A stretch of 64,000 bases of DNA from positions 2,026,079-2,090,078 of the forward strand of contig NZ_JAATJM010000001.1 of the NCBI RefSeq assembly GCF_011927945.1, given 5' to 3'. Shown piece after piece: positions 54,367-63,414 of this stretch. Under the pieces are notes generated by a model. That model saw nothing but the letters and a program-made list of their open reading frames with translations. It was not told the origin of the DNA and made no database searches. Position 1 is the stretch's first letter. Every line of letters begins with the position of its first letter. Source of the stretch: Brevundimonas alba (lineage in GTDB: Bacteria > Pseudomonadota > Alphaproteobacteria > Caulobacterales > Caulobacteraceae). The translations under genes were made by a program, and so were the position numbers.

Positions 54367-55335
54367 CTAGCGCAGGTCCACCCGGGCCTGCGACGGAGCG
54401 TAGGTCTCGAGCGCGGCGCGGGCGGCGGCCCAAGCGCGGTCGTCGCCGTCAAGGGCCGAGCGGAGGTACGCCCACGTCATGCGCAGGACGATCTCCAGAC
54501 GTTCGGGGTCCTCATCGTCGGTCTCCCGGGCGTCGTAGCCGGAGATGCCGCCCAGCCCGTGCTTGCCGCCGAGCACCGTCATCAGCGCCTCGGCGCCCGG
54601 GCTGCAGTGGTAGGGATCTTCGTGCCAGGACGGCCCCCGGACGGTCAGGTGGGCCGAGGCGTCGTCGCTGCCGACGACGACCAGGCTGCGGGTCGTCATG
54701 TGCGAGAAGTCGGGGTTGAAGAAGCTGTAGTTGGTCGCGGCCATCTCGCTCAGGCTGTCGCCGCCGTTGCCCGGGGCGGTGAGGATCAGGCCAGCCTTGA
54801 TGCGGGGCTCGAGCATGTTGACGTCCTGCGCGGTCGGGTCCTTGGGATCCGTCAGCCTCGCGCCTAGCAGCATGCCGGCGGTCTGCCCGCCCATGGAGTG
54901 GCCGACGACCGCAACCTTGTCCCGATCTAGGCGACCGATGAAGGCCGGGGCAGCGGCCTCGATCTCGTCTAGGCAGTCCAGAATCGTGCTCATGTCCTCG
55001 ACCCGCGAACGCCAGAACAGCGGCCCGCCGGCTGAGTCGGCCGGAAGGCCCGCGACCCTCGAGTTCAGGTGGGTCGGCTGGATCACGACAAAACCGCGCT
55101 CGGCGTAGAAGTTCACCAGCGAGCCGTAGCCATCCTTGGACGGGATGTAGTTCGAGGGGCCGTGGCCGTGCGACAGCAGAACGACCGGGAGCCGGTCGCC
55201 CGAGGCGGGCCCAGTAATGCGGAGCTCCAGCGGAAGCCCGCGCTGCGGCGCTGCCAAAGTGATCGGACTGTAGGAAACGGTCAGGCCGGGTTCGGCGACC
55301 GGGATGTGGCGGGCGTCCTTGATGAGGTTGTTCAT
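54367..55335 (-). CDS. Alpha/beta hydrolase (chlorophyllase/PAF-acetylhydrolase-like), 322 aa
   Basis: The ATG at 55335 has AAGGAG upstream; a longer frame lacks this. The order of motifs is typical: an oxyanion-hole strand (PVVLLSHGHGPSNYIPSKDGYGSLVNFYAERGFVVIQPTHLNS), nucleophile Ser147 in VGHSMGGQTA, LILTAPGNGG and a catalytic-acid region (VVVGSDDASAH), and His in GGKHGLGG. It has no signal peptide, so it is a cytoplasmic esterase-like enzyme. The substrate is not evident. It is co-oriented with the AraC regulator. Confidence 0.85.
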   Translation of the reverse strand: MNNLIKDARHIPVAEPGLTVSYSPITLAAPQRGLPLELRITGPASGDRLPVVLLSHGHGPSNYIPSKDGYGSLVNFYAERGFVVIQPTHLNSRVAGLPADSAGGPLFWRSRVEDMSTILDCLDEIEAAAPAFIGRLDRDKVAVVGHSMGGQTAGMLLGARLTDPKDPTAQDVNMLEPRIKAGLILTAPGNGGDSLSEMAATNYSFFNPDFSHMTTRSLVVVGSDDASAHLTVRGPSWHEDPYHCSPGAEALMTVLGGKHGLGGISGYDARETDDEDPERLEIVLRMTWAYLRSALDGDDRAWAAARAALETYAPSQARVDLR

Positions 55336-55592
55336 GGCGGTCTGCTCCTTGCTCACCGCGCGGCGAAGGCGCCGGCGTCGAAGAGAAAGGTAGATCCACG
55401 ACAAAATCCTTCATTGGCGGACTGCGCCAATTCACTGACGGAATACGCCAAAGGACTGCTGCGTGTTTCTCCGCCAGATGCTGTGGCGTTGAAGCGCGTG
55501 CGCGGCCCAGTGACAAGTCGGCTTCTGGCGCAGGCCTGACGGAACTGGAGTAAGATCAGGGGGCAGGGAGGTCATCTCTTGGGAGGTTGGCC

Positions 55593-56219
55593 ATGCGCCA
55601 GTCTGACCTGTTCATCATCCCTCGGCGACCTTGGAACGCTGGTCGTCTAATCGGGCCAAAAGCACCCCTGAAGCCCAAGCACATCTGGGCGATCCGACAA
55701 CAGCTCAAGGTCGCCAAGCGCATACGCGACCTTGCAATGTTCAACTGCGCGCTCGATGCAAAACTCAGAGCGTGTGACCTGGTGAAGCTGCGCGTGAGCG
55801 ATGTTGCTCCCGGCGGATCTTTGAGGCTGCGATCCACCGTCATCCAGCAGAAGACCGGCCGACCGGTTCCCTTCGAGATCACAGAGCCGGCGCGCGAGGC
55901 GATTGCGGCTTGGCTCCAGATGCGCGGTCATCGCGACGACGACTGGTTGTTCCCCAGCCGAAGTCGTGCCGGTGCTCACATTGGCACGCGGCAGTACGCG
56001 CGGCTCGTGGATCAGTGGATCCGGTTGATCGATCTCGAAGCGGCGGCCTACGGAACCCACAGTCTCAGACGGACGAAGGTCTCACTTGTCTACAAGAAGA
56101 CTGGCAACCTGCGGGCCTGTCAGTTGCTGCTGGGCCATCGGAAACTCGAAAGTACGGTTCGCTATCTCGGGATCGAAGTGGACGACGCCTTGGAGCTCTC
56201 CGAACAAATCGATCTATGA
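55593..56219 (+). CDS. Short tyrosine recombinase, 208 aa
   Basis: An ATG at 55593 follows GGGAGG. It is essentially a catalytic domain with a short N-terminus: FNCALDAKLRACDLVKLRVSDV (Arg of RACDL), YGTHSLRRTKVSLVYKKTGNLRACQLLLGHRKLESTVRYLGIEVDDAL with His-x-x-Arg (HSLR), LGH and Tyr (RYLG). It is shorter than XerC/D because it lacks the N-terminal SAM-like domain. Such small 'phage integrase' proteins are common in alphaproteobacterial accessory regions. It may be a functional short recombinase or the mark of an older insertion. An intergenic hairpin repeat follows. Confidence 0.85.
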   Translation: MRQSDLFIIPRRPWNAGRLIGPKAPLKPKHIWAIRQQLKVAKRIRDLAMFNCALDAKLRACDLVKLRVSDVAPGGSLRLRSTVIQQKTGRPVPFEITEPAREAIAAWLQMRGHRDDDWLFPSRSRAGAHIGTRQYARLVDQWIRLIDLEAAAYGTHSLRRTKVSLVYKKTGNLRACQLLLGHRKLESTVRYLGIEVDDALELSEQIDL

Positions 56220-56254
56220 CCTTTCGCCGGGCCCGCTCAGCGGACCCGGCGCTC

Positions 56255-56287
56255 GTCCGTTATGGGTGGAAAGCGGATGTTGGGCAG
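56255..56287. repeat. Intergenic hairpin repeat, copy 1
   Basis: GTCCGTTATGGGTGGAAAGC (start) through GGATGTTGGGCAG resembles the copies at 59389, 59847 and 60370. The shared pattern is GTCCGC(A/T)ATGGGT then (A)AGC-GAC. The ends GTCCG and CGGAT are near-complementary, suggesting a small hairpin. Confidence 0.6.
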
Positions 56288-56338
56288 GCTGACGGACAAA
56301 GGTCCGATTCCCGGCGGCGGCTCATTGGGCGCTCCTTA

Positions 56339-56941
56339 CTAGCCGGCGGTCATGACCATCCTGACCAGTTCCGAGAGGCTGCCAGCCTGCATTTTGGTCA
56401 TGGCGTTGGCACGGTAGACCTCGACCGTGCGGGGGCTGATGCCGAGATCGAAGGCGATGACCTTGTTGGCGTGGCCCTTTACCAGCCCGTCCACGACGTC
56501 GCGCTCGCGTGGCGACAGAGATTCCAGCCGGGAGGCGAACGCGCGGCGCTCCGCGTCCACCGACGAGGCCTTGGTCGCCAGGTCCAGAACACGTCGGATG
56601 GAGCCGAGAAGAACCTCGTCGTCGAACGGCTTTTCGATGAAGTCGACGACGCCCGCGCGCATGGCCTCGATGGCGAGCGGCACATCGGCGTGGCCGGTGA
56701 TCACGATGACCGGCTCGAGCGATCCGCTTTCCCGCAGGCGGCGGGCGAGTTCGAGGCCGGTCATGTCCGGCATGCGCACGTCGGTGACGATGCAGCCGGC
56801 CGGACGATCGCTATCGGCGAGGAAGGCGAGCGCGGACTCATAGGTGCGCGCCGTCAAGTCGGCGGTCTCCAGCAGGAAGGAGACGGAGTCCCGAACGGCC
56901 GCATCGTCGTCGATGACGTGGATGATGGGGTCAGTCGTCAC
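56339..56941 (-). CDS. fixJ: FixJ response regulator, 200 aa
   Basis: The receiver has DDD at 11-13, phospho-acceptor Asp54 ([20 protein letters not shown]), Thr82 and Lys104 (DFIEKPFDD). The C-terminal LuxR-type HTH reads [54 protein letters not shown], the classic FixJ sequence. Family role: activated by the oxygen-sensing kinase FixL at low oxygen, it drives fixK and nif/respiratory genes. The start overlaps the 3' end of fixL by 11 bp (stop region 56931), implying coupled translation. No fixK is in the window. Confidence 0.93.
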   Translation of the reverse strand: MTTDPIIHVIDDDAAVRDSVSFLLETADLTARTYESALAFLADSDRPAGCIVTDVRMPDMTGLELARRLRESGSLEPVIVITGHADVPLAIEAMRAGVVDFIEKPFDDEVLLGSIRRVLDLATKASSVDAERRAFASRLESLSPRERDVVDGLVKGHANKVIAFDLGISPRTVEVYRANAMTKMQAGSLSELVRMVMTAG

Positions 56942-58409
56942 CGGGAACCTCCTTCTCGAGATGGGCGCGCTGGAGCGTAAAGTGGAAGACCGTGCCGCGT
57001 ACCGGGTTCGGCTCGAACCAGATGCGGCCGCCGTGGGTCTCGATGATGGTGCGCGAAATCGACAGCCCCACCCCCATACCCGTCCGCTTGCTGGTCACGA
57101 AGGGCTGAAACAACTGGCCGGCCAGATCCGCGTCGACGCCCGCGCCGGTATCGGAGACGGAGACCCGCAGCAGATCGCTGTCGACCGGGGCGGCGGCGAT
57201 GACGAGTTCGCGCTTCGGCGACCCCTCCATGGCGTCCATCCCGTTGCGGATCAGGTTGAGAAGCACCTGCTGGATCTGAACCTTGTCAGCGAGCACGCGG
57301 TCGGCGGCCGGATCGATCTCGAACCGGACGCGCACGCCATGTTCCCGGGCGCCCACGAGGGCCAGGGCGCTGGCTTCCTCGATCAGCTTCGGCAGGTCCT
57401 CGAGCCGGCGTTCGGTCTCGCCCCGGGAGACGAACTCGCGCAGCCGGCGGATGATGACCCCCGCCCGAAGGGCTTGATCTGCGGCCTGATCGAGGGCGGT
57501 GGCGATCCGGTCCTCGCCGAGGCCCCTGGAATCCAGCAGCCTCTTCGAGCCCTTCAGATAGTTGGAAATGGCGGTGAGCGGCTGGTTCAACTCGTGCGCC
57601 AGCGCGGAGGCCATTTCGCCGAGGGCGGTCAGGCGCGAGACGCGCACAAGGTCGCTCTGCAGTTCCTGCATGCGCGCCTCGGCCAGCTGCCGTTCCGTAA
57701 GGTCCCGCACGAAGCCGGTGAAGAAGCGCCCTTCGGCCGTGCGCATTTCGCCCACCGCAAGCTCCATCGGGAAGGTCGAGCCGTCGCGCCGCTGGCCAAC
57801 GACGACGCGCCCGAGGCCAATGATCCGGCGCTCGCCTGTGCGGTAGTAGCGCTGCAGATAGCCGTCGTGCGCCTCGCGGTGGGGCGAGGGCATCAGGACG
57901 CTGACGTTCTGGCCGATCACCTCGTCGACGGACCAACCGAACAGCCGTTCGGCTGTGGGGCTGAAGGCGCGGATTAGACCGGCGTCGTCGATGAGGATCA
58001 TGGCGTCGGGAATGGTGTTCAGGATGAGCCGCAGGTGGGTCTCGCGCGCGGACAGCTCCCGGTGCGCGCGCTGAAACCATTCGCCCCCGACGGTGACGGC
58101 GCCCGCCACCCCGACGAACAGCGCGGCCTCGATCCATAGGGCTTGGCTCCAAGGCGAGAAAAGCAGCCCCGCCGCGAGTCCGAGCAACGCCGCCGCAGCG
58201 CCAGGGAGCCATCCGCCCATCGCGGCCCCGACCACCACCGCCGGCACGAAGACGAGGAAGGCGCCATGATCGCCGATGCGCTCGCCCAGAGCGACCCGAA
58301 GACCGGCCCCCGCCGCCGCGACCACGACCGCTGCGGCGATGGCCATCCACGGCGAGACTGGACGGACAAGGGCGGAGGGCGCGGTTTCCGGGGACTGCAA
58401 GGCTCGCAT
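56931..58409 (-). CDS. fixL: Oxygen-sensing PAS histidine kinase FixL, 492 aa
   Basis: The ATG at 58409 has AAAGGAG upstream. Membrane region: residues ~20-105. PAS domain with the FixL heme pocket: heme-ligand His181 ([18 protein letters not shown]) and Arg201 ([21 protein letters not shown]), the residue that stabilises bound oxygen. Kinase core: phospho-acceptor His272 ([28 protein letters not shown]), N-box [11 protein letters not shown]-box VSDTGAGVD and [16 protein letters not shown]. All catalytic and heme-contact residues expected for Bradyrhizobium-type FixL are there. It is divergent from the alternative oxidase gene and in one operon with fixJ. Confidence 0.95.
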   Translation of the reverse strand: MRALQSPETAPSALVRPVSPWMAIAAAVVVAAAGAGLRVALGERIGDHGAFLVFVPAVVVGAAMGGWLPGAAAALLGLAAGLLFSPWSQALWIEAALFVGVAGAVTVGGEWFQRAHRELSARETHLRLILNTIPDAMILIDDAGLIRAFSPTAERLFGWSVDEVIGQNVSVLMPSPHREAHDGYLQRYYRTGERRIIGLGRVVVGQRRDGSTFPMELAVGEMRTAEGRFFTGFVRDLTERQLAEARMQELQSDLVRVSRLTALGEMASALAHELNQPLTAISNYLKGSKRLLDSRGLGEDRIATALDQAADQALRAGVIIRRLREFVSRGETERRLEDLPKLIEEASALALVGAREHGVRVRFEIDPAADRVLADKVQIQQVLLNLIRNGMDAMEGSPKRELVIAAAPVDSDLLRVSVSDTGAGVDADLAGQLFQPFVTSKRTGMGVGLSISRTIIETHGGRIWFEPNPVRGTVFHFTLQRAHLEKEVPGDD

Positions 58410-58572
58410 GAATGCTCCTTTGGCCCGGCTACGCGAGAACCGCGCCTCCGGGATTCCCCTTAGGGCGAAGACCCAAATACCGCCGCCGGGCGACGGCTTC
58501 TACACCGGTTGCATCTTCAAGACGCCGCCGCAGCGGCCCGGAGCGATCTCCGGATCAGCAGGAGCCAAGGCC

Positions 58573-59262
58573 ATGACCGCCCCCCTCGTCGATCTCTCCG
58601 TTCACCACCGGCCCAGCGGCCTGTCCGATCAGGTGGCGTTCGGCTTCACCAAGCTGCTGCGCTTCTGCGCCGACACCTTCTTCGCCAAGCGTTACGGGCA
58701 CCGGGCCGTGGTGCTCGAGACCGTCGCCGCAGTGCCCGGCATGGTCGGTGCCACCATCAATCACCTGAGCTGCCTACGCCGGATGTGCGACGACAAGGGT
58801 TGGATCAAGACCCTGATGGACGAAGCCGAAAACGAGCGCATGCACCTGATGACCTTCATCGAGATTTCGAAGCCGACGCTGTTCGAGCGCTTCGTCATCG
58901 TTTCGGTGCAGTGGGTCTTCTACCTGTTCTTCTTCGGCCTCTACCTCGTGTCCTCTAAGACGGCCCACCGGGTGGTCGGCTATTTCGAGGAGGAGGCGGT
59001 GATCAGCTATACCCACTATCTCGCCGAGATCGACGAGGGCCGCAGCCCCAACGTGCCCGCCCCCGAGATCGCCAAGCGCTACTGGGGCCTGCCCGACGAC
59101 GCGACGCTGCGGGACGTGGTGCTGGTGGTCCGGGCCGACGAGGCGCACCACCGCGACGTCAACCACGGCTACGCCAACGAGCTGGGCGGACTGCCGATCC
59201 AGGCCGTCGCTCCCTGCCCTCCGCATGCGGCGTTGGAGCCGACTTGGAAGGCAGCGGCCTGA
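58573..59262 (+). CDS. aox: Alternative oxidase (cyanide-insensitive quinol oxidase), 229 aa
   Basis: The ATG at 58573 has AGGAG upstream; the longer open frame is fixL shadow. All diiron ligands are visible: Glu49 ([11 protein letters not shown]), Glu88 and His91 (NERMHL), Glu140 (FEEEAV), Glu190 and His193 ([18 protein letters not shown]). A hydrophobic helix ([19 protein letters not shown]) anchors it in the inner-membrane leaflet. Role: it oxidises ubiquinol and reduces oxygen to water without pumping protons, relieving excess reductant and resisting cyanide or nitric oxide. It is divergently paired with fixLJ, which suggests oxygen-dependent control. Confidence 0.95.
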   Translation: MTAPLVDLSVHHRPSGLSDQVAFGFTKLLRFCADTFFAKRYGHRAVVLETVAAVPGMVGATINHLSCLRRMCDDKGWIKTLMDEAENERMHLMTFIEISKPTLFERFVIVSVQWVFYLFFFGLYLVSSKTAHRVVGYFEEEAVISYTHYLAEIDEGRSPNVPAPEIAKRYWGLPDDATLRDVVLVVRADEAHHRDVNHGYANELGGLPIQAVAPCPPHAALEPTWKAAA

Positions 59263-59288
59263 CTTCTCCCTATCCAGCCACATCCAAG

Positions 59289-59317
59289 CCTCCCGTGACA
59301 CCGCTCGCGGGAGGTTT
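59289..59317 (+). terminator. Rho-independent terminator after aox
   Basis: CCTCCCG (59289-59295) pairs with CGGGAGG (59308-59314), followed by TTT, 26 bp after the stop. Confidence 0.75.
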
Positions 59318-59388
59318 GCGTAGTGCGGCGTCAAAGCACATCCGCTTTTGGCGCGAACCTAGTTGCCAACGAGCTGGCGAGGCCGGAC

Positions 59389-59419
59389 GTCCGCAATGGG
59401 TCGAGAGCCGACAGTCGCC
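59389..59419. repeat. Intergenic hairpin repeat, copy 2
   Basis: It begins GTCCGCAATGGGTCGAGAGC and ends CGACAGTCGCC. It differs from copy 3 (59847) at only a few positions. A related, truncated variant (CATCCGCTTTTGGCGCG) lies just upstream at 59339-59355, and another (TGTCCGCTTGTGGCGCG) at 53134-53150. Confidence 0.7.
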
Positions 59420-59457
59420 AATGGGTGGAAGGGGGCCGTCGCTTGGCAGATAGACGA

Positions 59458-59778
59458 TCATCCGTCGATAACGCGCACCCAGCCGCGGACCCCTCCACGT
59501 CCCCTGCACACCGCGTCAACAGAGTCAGAGAACGAAGCTGACCCGTCTTCACACAGCGCGAGCCATGATGCGGACATACAGTTTTTCATGAACTTCGCCC
59601 GCGGACCTTCGACTGCTGTGGCTCTGTCCCAAGCGACTTCACACTCTTGCAGGGCCTGGGTGGCGGCACGTTGATCGGCAATCTCCAGCATCCGGACGTC
59701 GCGGCGATTTTCAGCGTTCTGACAACCGGCCGCAGCAAGCAATGCGAGAGTGCTGATGGTGACTAATTTGCGTCTCAT
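59458..59778 (-). CDS. Small lipoprotein, 106 aa
   Basis: I use the ATG at 59778, which has GGGAGG upstream and starts MRRKLVTISTLALLAAAGC. The lipobox LLAAAGC gives the lipidated Cys. The mature part has a helical region (MLEIADQRAATQALQECEVAWDRATAVEGPRAKFMKNC) and three further cysteines (KNCMSASWLALCEDG, DAVCRGRGG). It is probably anchored in the outer membrane facing the periplasm. No family is recognised. Confidence 0.7.
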   Translation of the reverse strand: MRRKLVTISTLALLAAAGCQNAENRRDVRMLEIADQRAATQALQECEVAWDRATAVEGPRAKFMKNCMSASWLALCEDGSASFSDSVDAVCRGRGGVRGWVRVIDG

Positions 59779-59846
59779 GAACCGCCTCCCTGCTCTCCGT
59801 ACCATGATCGCGGTCCGCCAAGCTTGCCGAGTGCCCGAGCGGCAAC

Positions 59847-59877
59847 GTCCGCAATGGGTCGGAAGCTGACAGTCGCC
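59847..59877. repeat. Intergenic hairpin repeat, copy 3
   Basis: It begins GTCCGCAATGGGTCGGAAGC and ends TGACAGTCGCC, very similar to copy 2. It lies upstream of the small lipoprotein gene. Confidence 0.7.
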
Positions 59878-59930
59878 CACGGGTGAGAAGGAGCCTTGCG
59901 CTTTCACGATCCAGTCCGTGAAAGCAGCTT

Positions 59931-60344
59931 TCAACTGCCCTCGCGCGTCCAGACTGTGCAGCGAGCGATCCAGTGTTCGAGCTCTGCGACAAGTGCCGCG
60001 TAGGATCTTGTATGGAACGAATGAACGACCACAGCATCCAGGAAGCTCAGCGGTTGTTCCTTCATGCGACGGCCCCGTTCCGACCTGGGCCAGGGCGCGT
60101 AGGCGACCCGAAGAAAGAATGATCCCTCAGGATCAAACTCGGGTTCGAACGTCACGTCGATGTTGAACCGCGTGCCTACGTTGGTCGCATTGTAGATCGT
60201 GGACCCGCCAATCGTCGCGAGGTCGCCTTCCATACTCGACCGGAGGCTATTCCACTCGATGCGCCAGCCGGATGGAATCCGTAGCGCCGGCAACTCGCCA
60301 AAGGCAGGCGAGGTGGGATAGGCGTCTTCGAAGCGGAAGGTCAT
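59931..60344 (-). CDS. Hypothetical cytoplasmic protein, 137 aa
   Basis: From the ATG at 60344 it reads MTFRFEDAYPTSPAFGELPALRIPSGWRIEWNSL. The rest is a plausible alpha/beta protein: IGGSTIYNATNVGTRFNIDVTFEPEFDPEGSFFLRVAYAPWP, then a C-terminal helix (TRSYAALVAELEHWIARC). The style (small, acidic, 'SGWRIEWN', 'ADW...f.iDv.f.Pe.dp.G.y.l.v') recalls immunity proteins of polymorphic toxin systems, but no toxin is adjacent. Function unknown. Confidence 0.6.
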   Translation of the reverse strand: MTFRFEDAYPTSPAFGELPALRIPSGWRIEWNSLRSSMEGDLATIGGSTIYNATNVGTRFNIDVTFEPEFDPEGSFFLRVAYAPWPRSERGRRMKEQPLSFLDAVVVHSFHTRSYAALVAELEHWIARCTVWTREGS

Positions 60345-60819
60345 CCCCGACAGTAGCCCGCCGGAACAGGTCCGCAACGGGTCGGGAGCAGACGTTCAGA
60401 CTATCTCGCGCCAATGTTCGGTACCCCTGCAACAGCCGATGTGCAGTTCTGGCGCCTCGCAGTCGGCGGCCTGCGACTCATCCAAAAGGCGAGCTAGGCA
60501 TCGTCCGCGGTTTCCCAGTCTTCGCCGACGACAAGCCTCATACCGGGAACTGGGCGGCCATCGAACTGGACTGGTACGTCGTCGAGTCAAATACGAAATT
60601 TGCCAGCGCCTAGCCGGGGCCGCCTGATCGTGGAATAACGACCCGTCGCGCTTCGGCTTGAACACCGACCGCGATCGCGCATGCCGTGAACACAGGAGCC
60701 CCGCTTTGTCGGGCGGCTCCCGGAATACAATACCTCTCGTAGGGAATACGGGAGGCGCGTTCCCTGTGTGCGCGTGTTCAACCGTCCCGGCTCCGGCCGC
60801 GGCGAACACGGGGACGAAC
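60345..60819. other. Intergenic region with repeat copy and possible gene remnant
   Basis: Besides repeat copy 4 (60370-60401), a plus-strand frame around 60500-60613 reads FPVFADDKPHTGNWAAIELDWYVVE before a stop. That looks protein-like but has no start of its own in good context, so it may be the decayed 3' end of a gene. Confidence 0.35.
60370..60401. repeat. Intergenic hairpin repeat, copy 4
   Basis: It begins GTCCGCAACGGGTCGGGAGC, then AGACGTTCAGAC. It matches the family in its first 18 positions with single substitutions, then diverges. Confidence 0.6.
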
Positions 60820-61368
60820 GTGCAACGACACCTGATATTGGCCGGAGCCTTAGCGCTCGGCCTCGCGGCCTGCGATGAGCGCGCCTCGACTGCTGATGCC
60901 GCGGCGGACGTGGCTGCCGACGCTCTCGAAGCAGCCGCACACTCTGATCCAGAAACAACTGCGGAGCATCTGGCGGCGGTTACAGCGGAGGCTGAGCGGA
61001 TCGAGCGCGAATACGTCACGCGGGAGGATGCTGAAAACCGACGCAAGCTCAATCTGATCGGGGCAGGTGCGCCGCCTGATAGCGAGGCCGCCTACGTCCC
61101 GGATCCGCCGAACGACTGGTTCGCCATGAACCCCGAACACATATTCTGCGAGTCGCTGACTGCCCAGACCGGCGACAGGAATCCAGATCAGTTCATAGGC
61201 AAGCTATTGGCCAACGGCGGCTCAATCATGCGCCTAGATCTCGGTGATGGGTCAATACAGGTGATAGACCAGAACGATCCTCGACCGTTCTCAACTATCG
61301 TGTTCGTGCGGGGTTTGGAGAACTGCCGTGCCAACCTCCGTCGGGCGCAGGAAGAGACGGCGCGTTGA
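60820..61368 (+). CDS. Lipoprotein of unknown function, 182 aa
   Basis: I choose a GTG at 60820 with GGGGA upstream, giving VQRHLILAGALALGLAAC and lipobox LGLAAC. The long upstream frame is low-complexity. A helical, alanine/glutamate-rich stretch (ADVAADALEAAAHSDPETTAEHLAAVTAEAERIEREYV) precedes a compact domain (DWFAMNPEHIFCESLTAQTGDRNPDQFIGKLLANGG ... FSTIVFVRGLENCRANLRRAQ) with two cysteines. Probably outer-membrane anchored. No family is recognised. Confidence 0.65.
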   Translation: MQRHLILAGALALGLAACDERASTADAAADVAADALEAAAHSDPETTAEHLAAVTAEAERIEREYVTREDAENRRKLNLIGAGAPPDSEAAYVPDPPNDWFAMNPEHIFCESLTAQTGDRNPDQFIGKLLANGGSIMRLDLGDGSIQVIDQNDPRPFSTIVFVRGLENCRANLRRAQEETAR

Positions 61369-61542
61369 AATCCTAAAAACGGCGCGTGTTCACGTTCTTT
61401 ATTACGGAAGGGACCAGATCGCTGCCTGCGAGTGATCGGGCCTAGCCCAACTAGCGAAACTCAGCTGAAAGTTGGGACAGAAGTAGGTACCGTGAAGCGC
61501 ACACTCTGTAAGCTACTGAATCGCATGTTCAATTTACAGGCC

Positions 61543-61633
<91 letters not shown>

Positions 61634-61754
61634 GCGGGGCCGTCGTACGCTTGGTCGAGCGAGCGGCTTCTCTAATGGCGCCAAGGCCGCGCCGCAACCC
61701 CTTGCGAACGCGTGTCCGCGCTTCCTTCGAGGCGGCTTTGCGAGGGGCTGATGT

Positions 61755-62696
61755 TCAGCGCTGGGCGGGGAGGGGCAGGCCGAGCGCGTCGGCCGCCGAC
61801 AGGTCGCCGTCGATCGTGCGGAACAGCTCGGCCGGACGGCCACCGGTGGCGGCGGACAAACGGCCGGTCGGCTCCACCAAGCCTGTCCGCTCCACGCCCC
61901 GGCGGAAATTCTGCTTGTGCAGCGACAGGCCGGCGACCGCCTCGGCCGCGGCCTGCAGCTCGGACAGGGTGAAGGTCGGCGGCATCAGGTCGAACAGCAC
62001 CGGCCGGTATTTCAGCTTGCTGCGCAGCCGTCCCAGTCCGGTGGCCAGGATGCGGCGGTGGTCCGAGGCCATGATCCGGCCGGGTGTCCCCGGCGGAGCC
62101 GCTTGATCCCGATCCCGCGAGGCCTCGGCGACGAGGCCGGCCTCGTAGAGCAACTCGTAGCGCTCCAGCACCCGGCCCTCGTTCCAGCGATGCGGCGGCG
62201 TGGGTGCGAACAGGGTGTCGACGCGCGCCTGCCGCTTCGGGTCGCTCCCGGCCCAGACTGTCAGGCCCTCCAGCAGGGGTCGGAGGCAGGCGGCGGCGCC
62301 GTCGCGGCGGTCCTCCCACGGAAAGATGTCCAGCACCGGCGTCCAGCGGGCGCCGGCCAGCGGAGCGTCGGCGGCGTCGGCGGTCAGGGCCAGATAGCCG
62401 ACCGAGACCTCGCGGCGCCGTTCCGGCCCCGGCGTGGCGCGCGGGCTGGCCCTGCCCAGATCGCCAAAGGTGTAGAGCTGTTCGACGAACCCGAGGCGGA
62501 AACCCGTCTGCGCCGTCACGAAGGCGCGCAGGGCCAGTTCGAAGGTGCGATCTCGGGCCGGGTCGAACGGCCCGAACGGCAGGGCCAGGGCGCCGTCATC
62601 CCCCGGCGTGGTCAGGACGCAGGCCTTGCGGTCGCGAAGCGCGATGACCACCGCCGACAGGCCGATGCGAACGCCCTGTTCCGCCGCGCCCGCCAT
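61755..62696 (-). CDS. NrtR-like Nudix-winged-helix regulator, 313 aa
   Basis: The ATG at 62696 begins MAGAAEQGVRIGLSAVVIAL; it has GGAAT upstream and starts 2 bp after the HD gene stop. A TTG start 6 codons earlier is possible. Residues ~10-150: Nudix fold (LSAVVIALRDRKACVLTT, LPFGPFDPARDRTFELALRAFVTAQTGFRLGFVEQLYTFGD). However, the Nudix box REUxEExGU is destroyed (LRAFVTAQTG), so hydrolysis is unlikely. The C-terminal winged helix (PPTFTLSELQAAAEAVAGLSLHKQNFRRGVERTGLVEPTG) is the NrtR DNA-binding module. Inference: a transcription factor of NAD metabolism sensing ADP-ribose. Confidence 0.82.
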   Translation of the reverse strand: MAGAAEQGVRIGLSAVVIALRDRKACVLTTPGDDGALALPFGPFDPARDRTFELALRAFVTAQTGFRLGFVEQLYTFGDLGRASPRATPGPERRREVSVGYLALTADAADAPLAGARWTPVLDIFPWEDRRDGAAACLRPLLEGLTVWAGSDPKRQARVDTLFAPTPPHRWNEGRVLERYELLYEAGLVAEASRDRDQAAPPGTPGRIMASDHRRILATGLGRLRSKLKYRPVLFDLMPPTFTLSELQAAAEAVAGLSLHKQNFRRGVERTGLVEPTGRLSAATGGRPAELFRTIDGDLSAADALGLPLPAQR

Positions 62697-62698
62697 CC

Positions 62699-63385
62699 CT
62701 ATTCCGTGTGCCAAGCGTCGGGGGCGGGGACGAGGCCCACGGCCTCCGCCAGTACGCGGTAGCGCTCCAGATAGCGCTGCTGGGCCACCGGGGCGGGCAG
62801 GGGGTCGATGACCAGATCGTAGCCCGCAGGGGGCTTGCCGAAGAAGCCAAGCGCCTCCGTCCGCGTGAAGCCCGCCAGCTGTGTCGCCTCAAAGAAGGCG
62901 CAGGCCTTGTCCGCCTCCTTGATCAGCTTCTTGATGGCGACCGGGCTCTTGGCCGGCAGGCCGAAGCGGATGTGGATGGCGTGCTCGAGCCGGGCCTCGA
63001 AATCCTTGTAGCTGACGCCCAGCGCCGCCTTGAACGGGGAGATCATGTCGCCGATGACGTACTCGGACGCGTCGTGAAGCAGGGCCGCAAGCCGCCATTT
63101 CGGCTCCAGTCCCGGCTGGATGTGGGCCGCGATCTCCTCGACCACACAACTGTGCTGGGCCACCGAAAACGCATGCTCGCCGATGGTCTGGCCGTTCCAG
63201 CGGGCCACGCGGGCGAGGCCGTGGGCGATGTCCTCGACCTCGATATCGAACGGCGACGGATCGAGCAGATCCAGCCGGCGGCCGGACAGCATCCGCTGCC
63301 ATGCGCGCGGAGCATTCTTCGACGACGGAGAGCGGGGCGTGACGGCCAAGGCGGTATCCTGCGGTGGGCACGTCAGGTGACGCAT
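62699..63385 (-). CDS. HD-domain hydrolase (YfbR/5'-nucleotidase-like), 228 aa
   Basis: The start Met (MRHLTCPPQDTALAV) lies at 63385; the frame extends upstream only in an arginine-rich shadow. The HD motif is complete: His71 (TIGEHAFSVAQHS), His104/Asp105 (LAALLHDASEYVIGDMISPFK), and a distal Asp in LIKEADKACAFFEA. This matches the YfbR-like/HDc family acting on deoxynucleoside monophosphates or related phosphates. It is immediately upstream of the NrtR-like gene with 2 bp spacing, so the two form an operon. Probably chromosomal core. Confidence 0.87.
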   Translation of the reverse strand: MRHLTCPPQDTALAVTPRSPSSKNAPRAWQRMLSGRRLDLLDPSPFDIEVEDIAHGLARVARWNGQTIGEHAFSVAQHSCVVEEIAAHIQPGLEPKWRLAALLHDASEYVIGDMISPFKAALGVSYKDFEARLEHAIHIRFGLPAKSPVAIKKLIKEADKACAFFEATQLAGFTRTEALGFFGKPPAGYDLVIDPLPAPVAQQRYLERYRVLAEAVGLVPAPDAWHTE

Positions 63386-63414
63386 CCCGCCGCCGCGATC
63401 AAGCCTGAGGCGGC

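Noticed and set aside
60396..61052. Minus-strand frame of 218 aa over the lipoprotein gene
   Set aside because: Ser/Arg/Ala-rich shadow; the plus strand carries a lipobox and a folded-looking domain.
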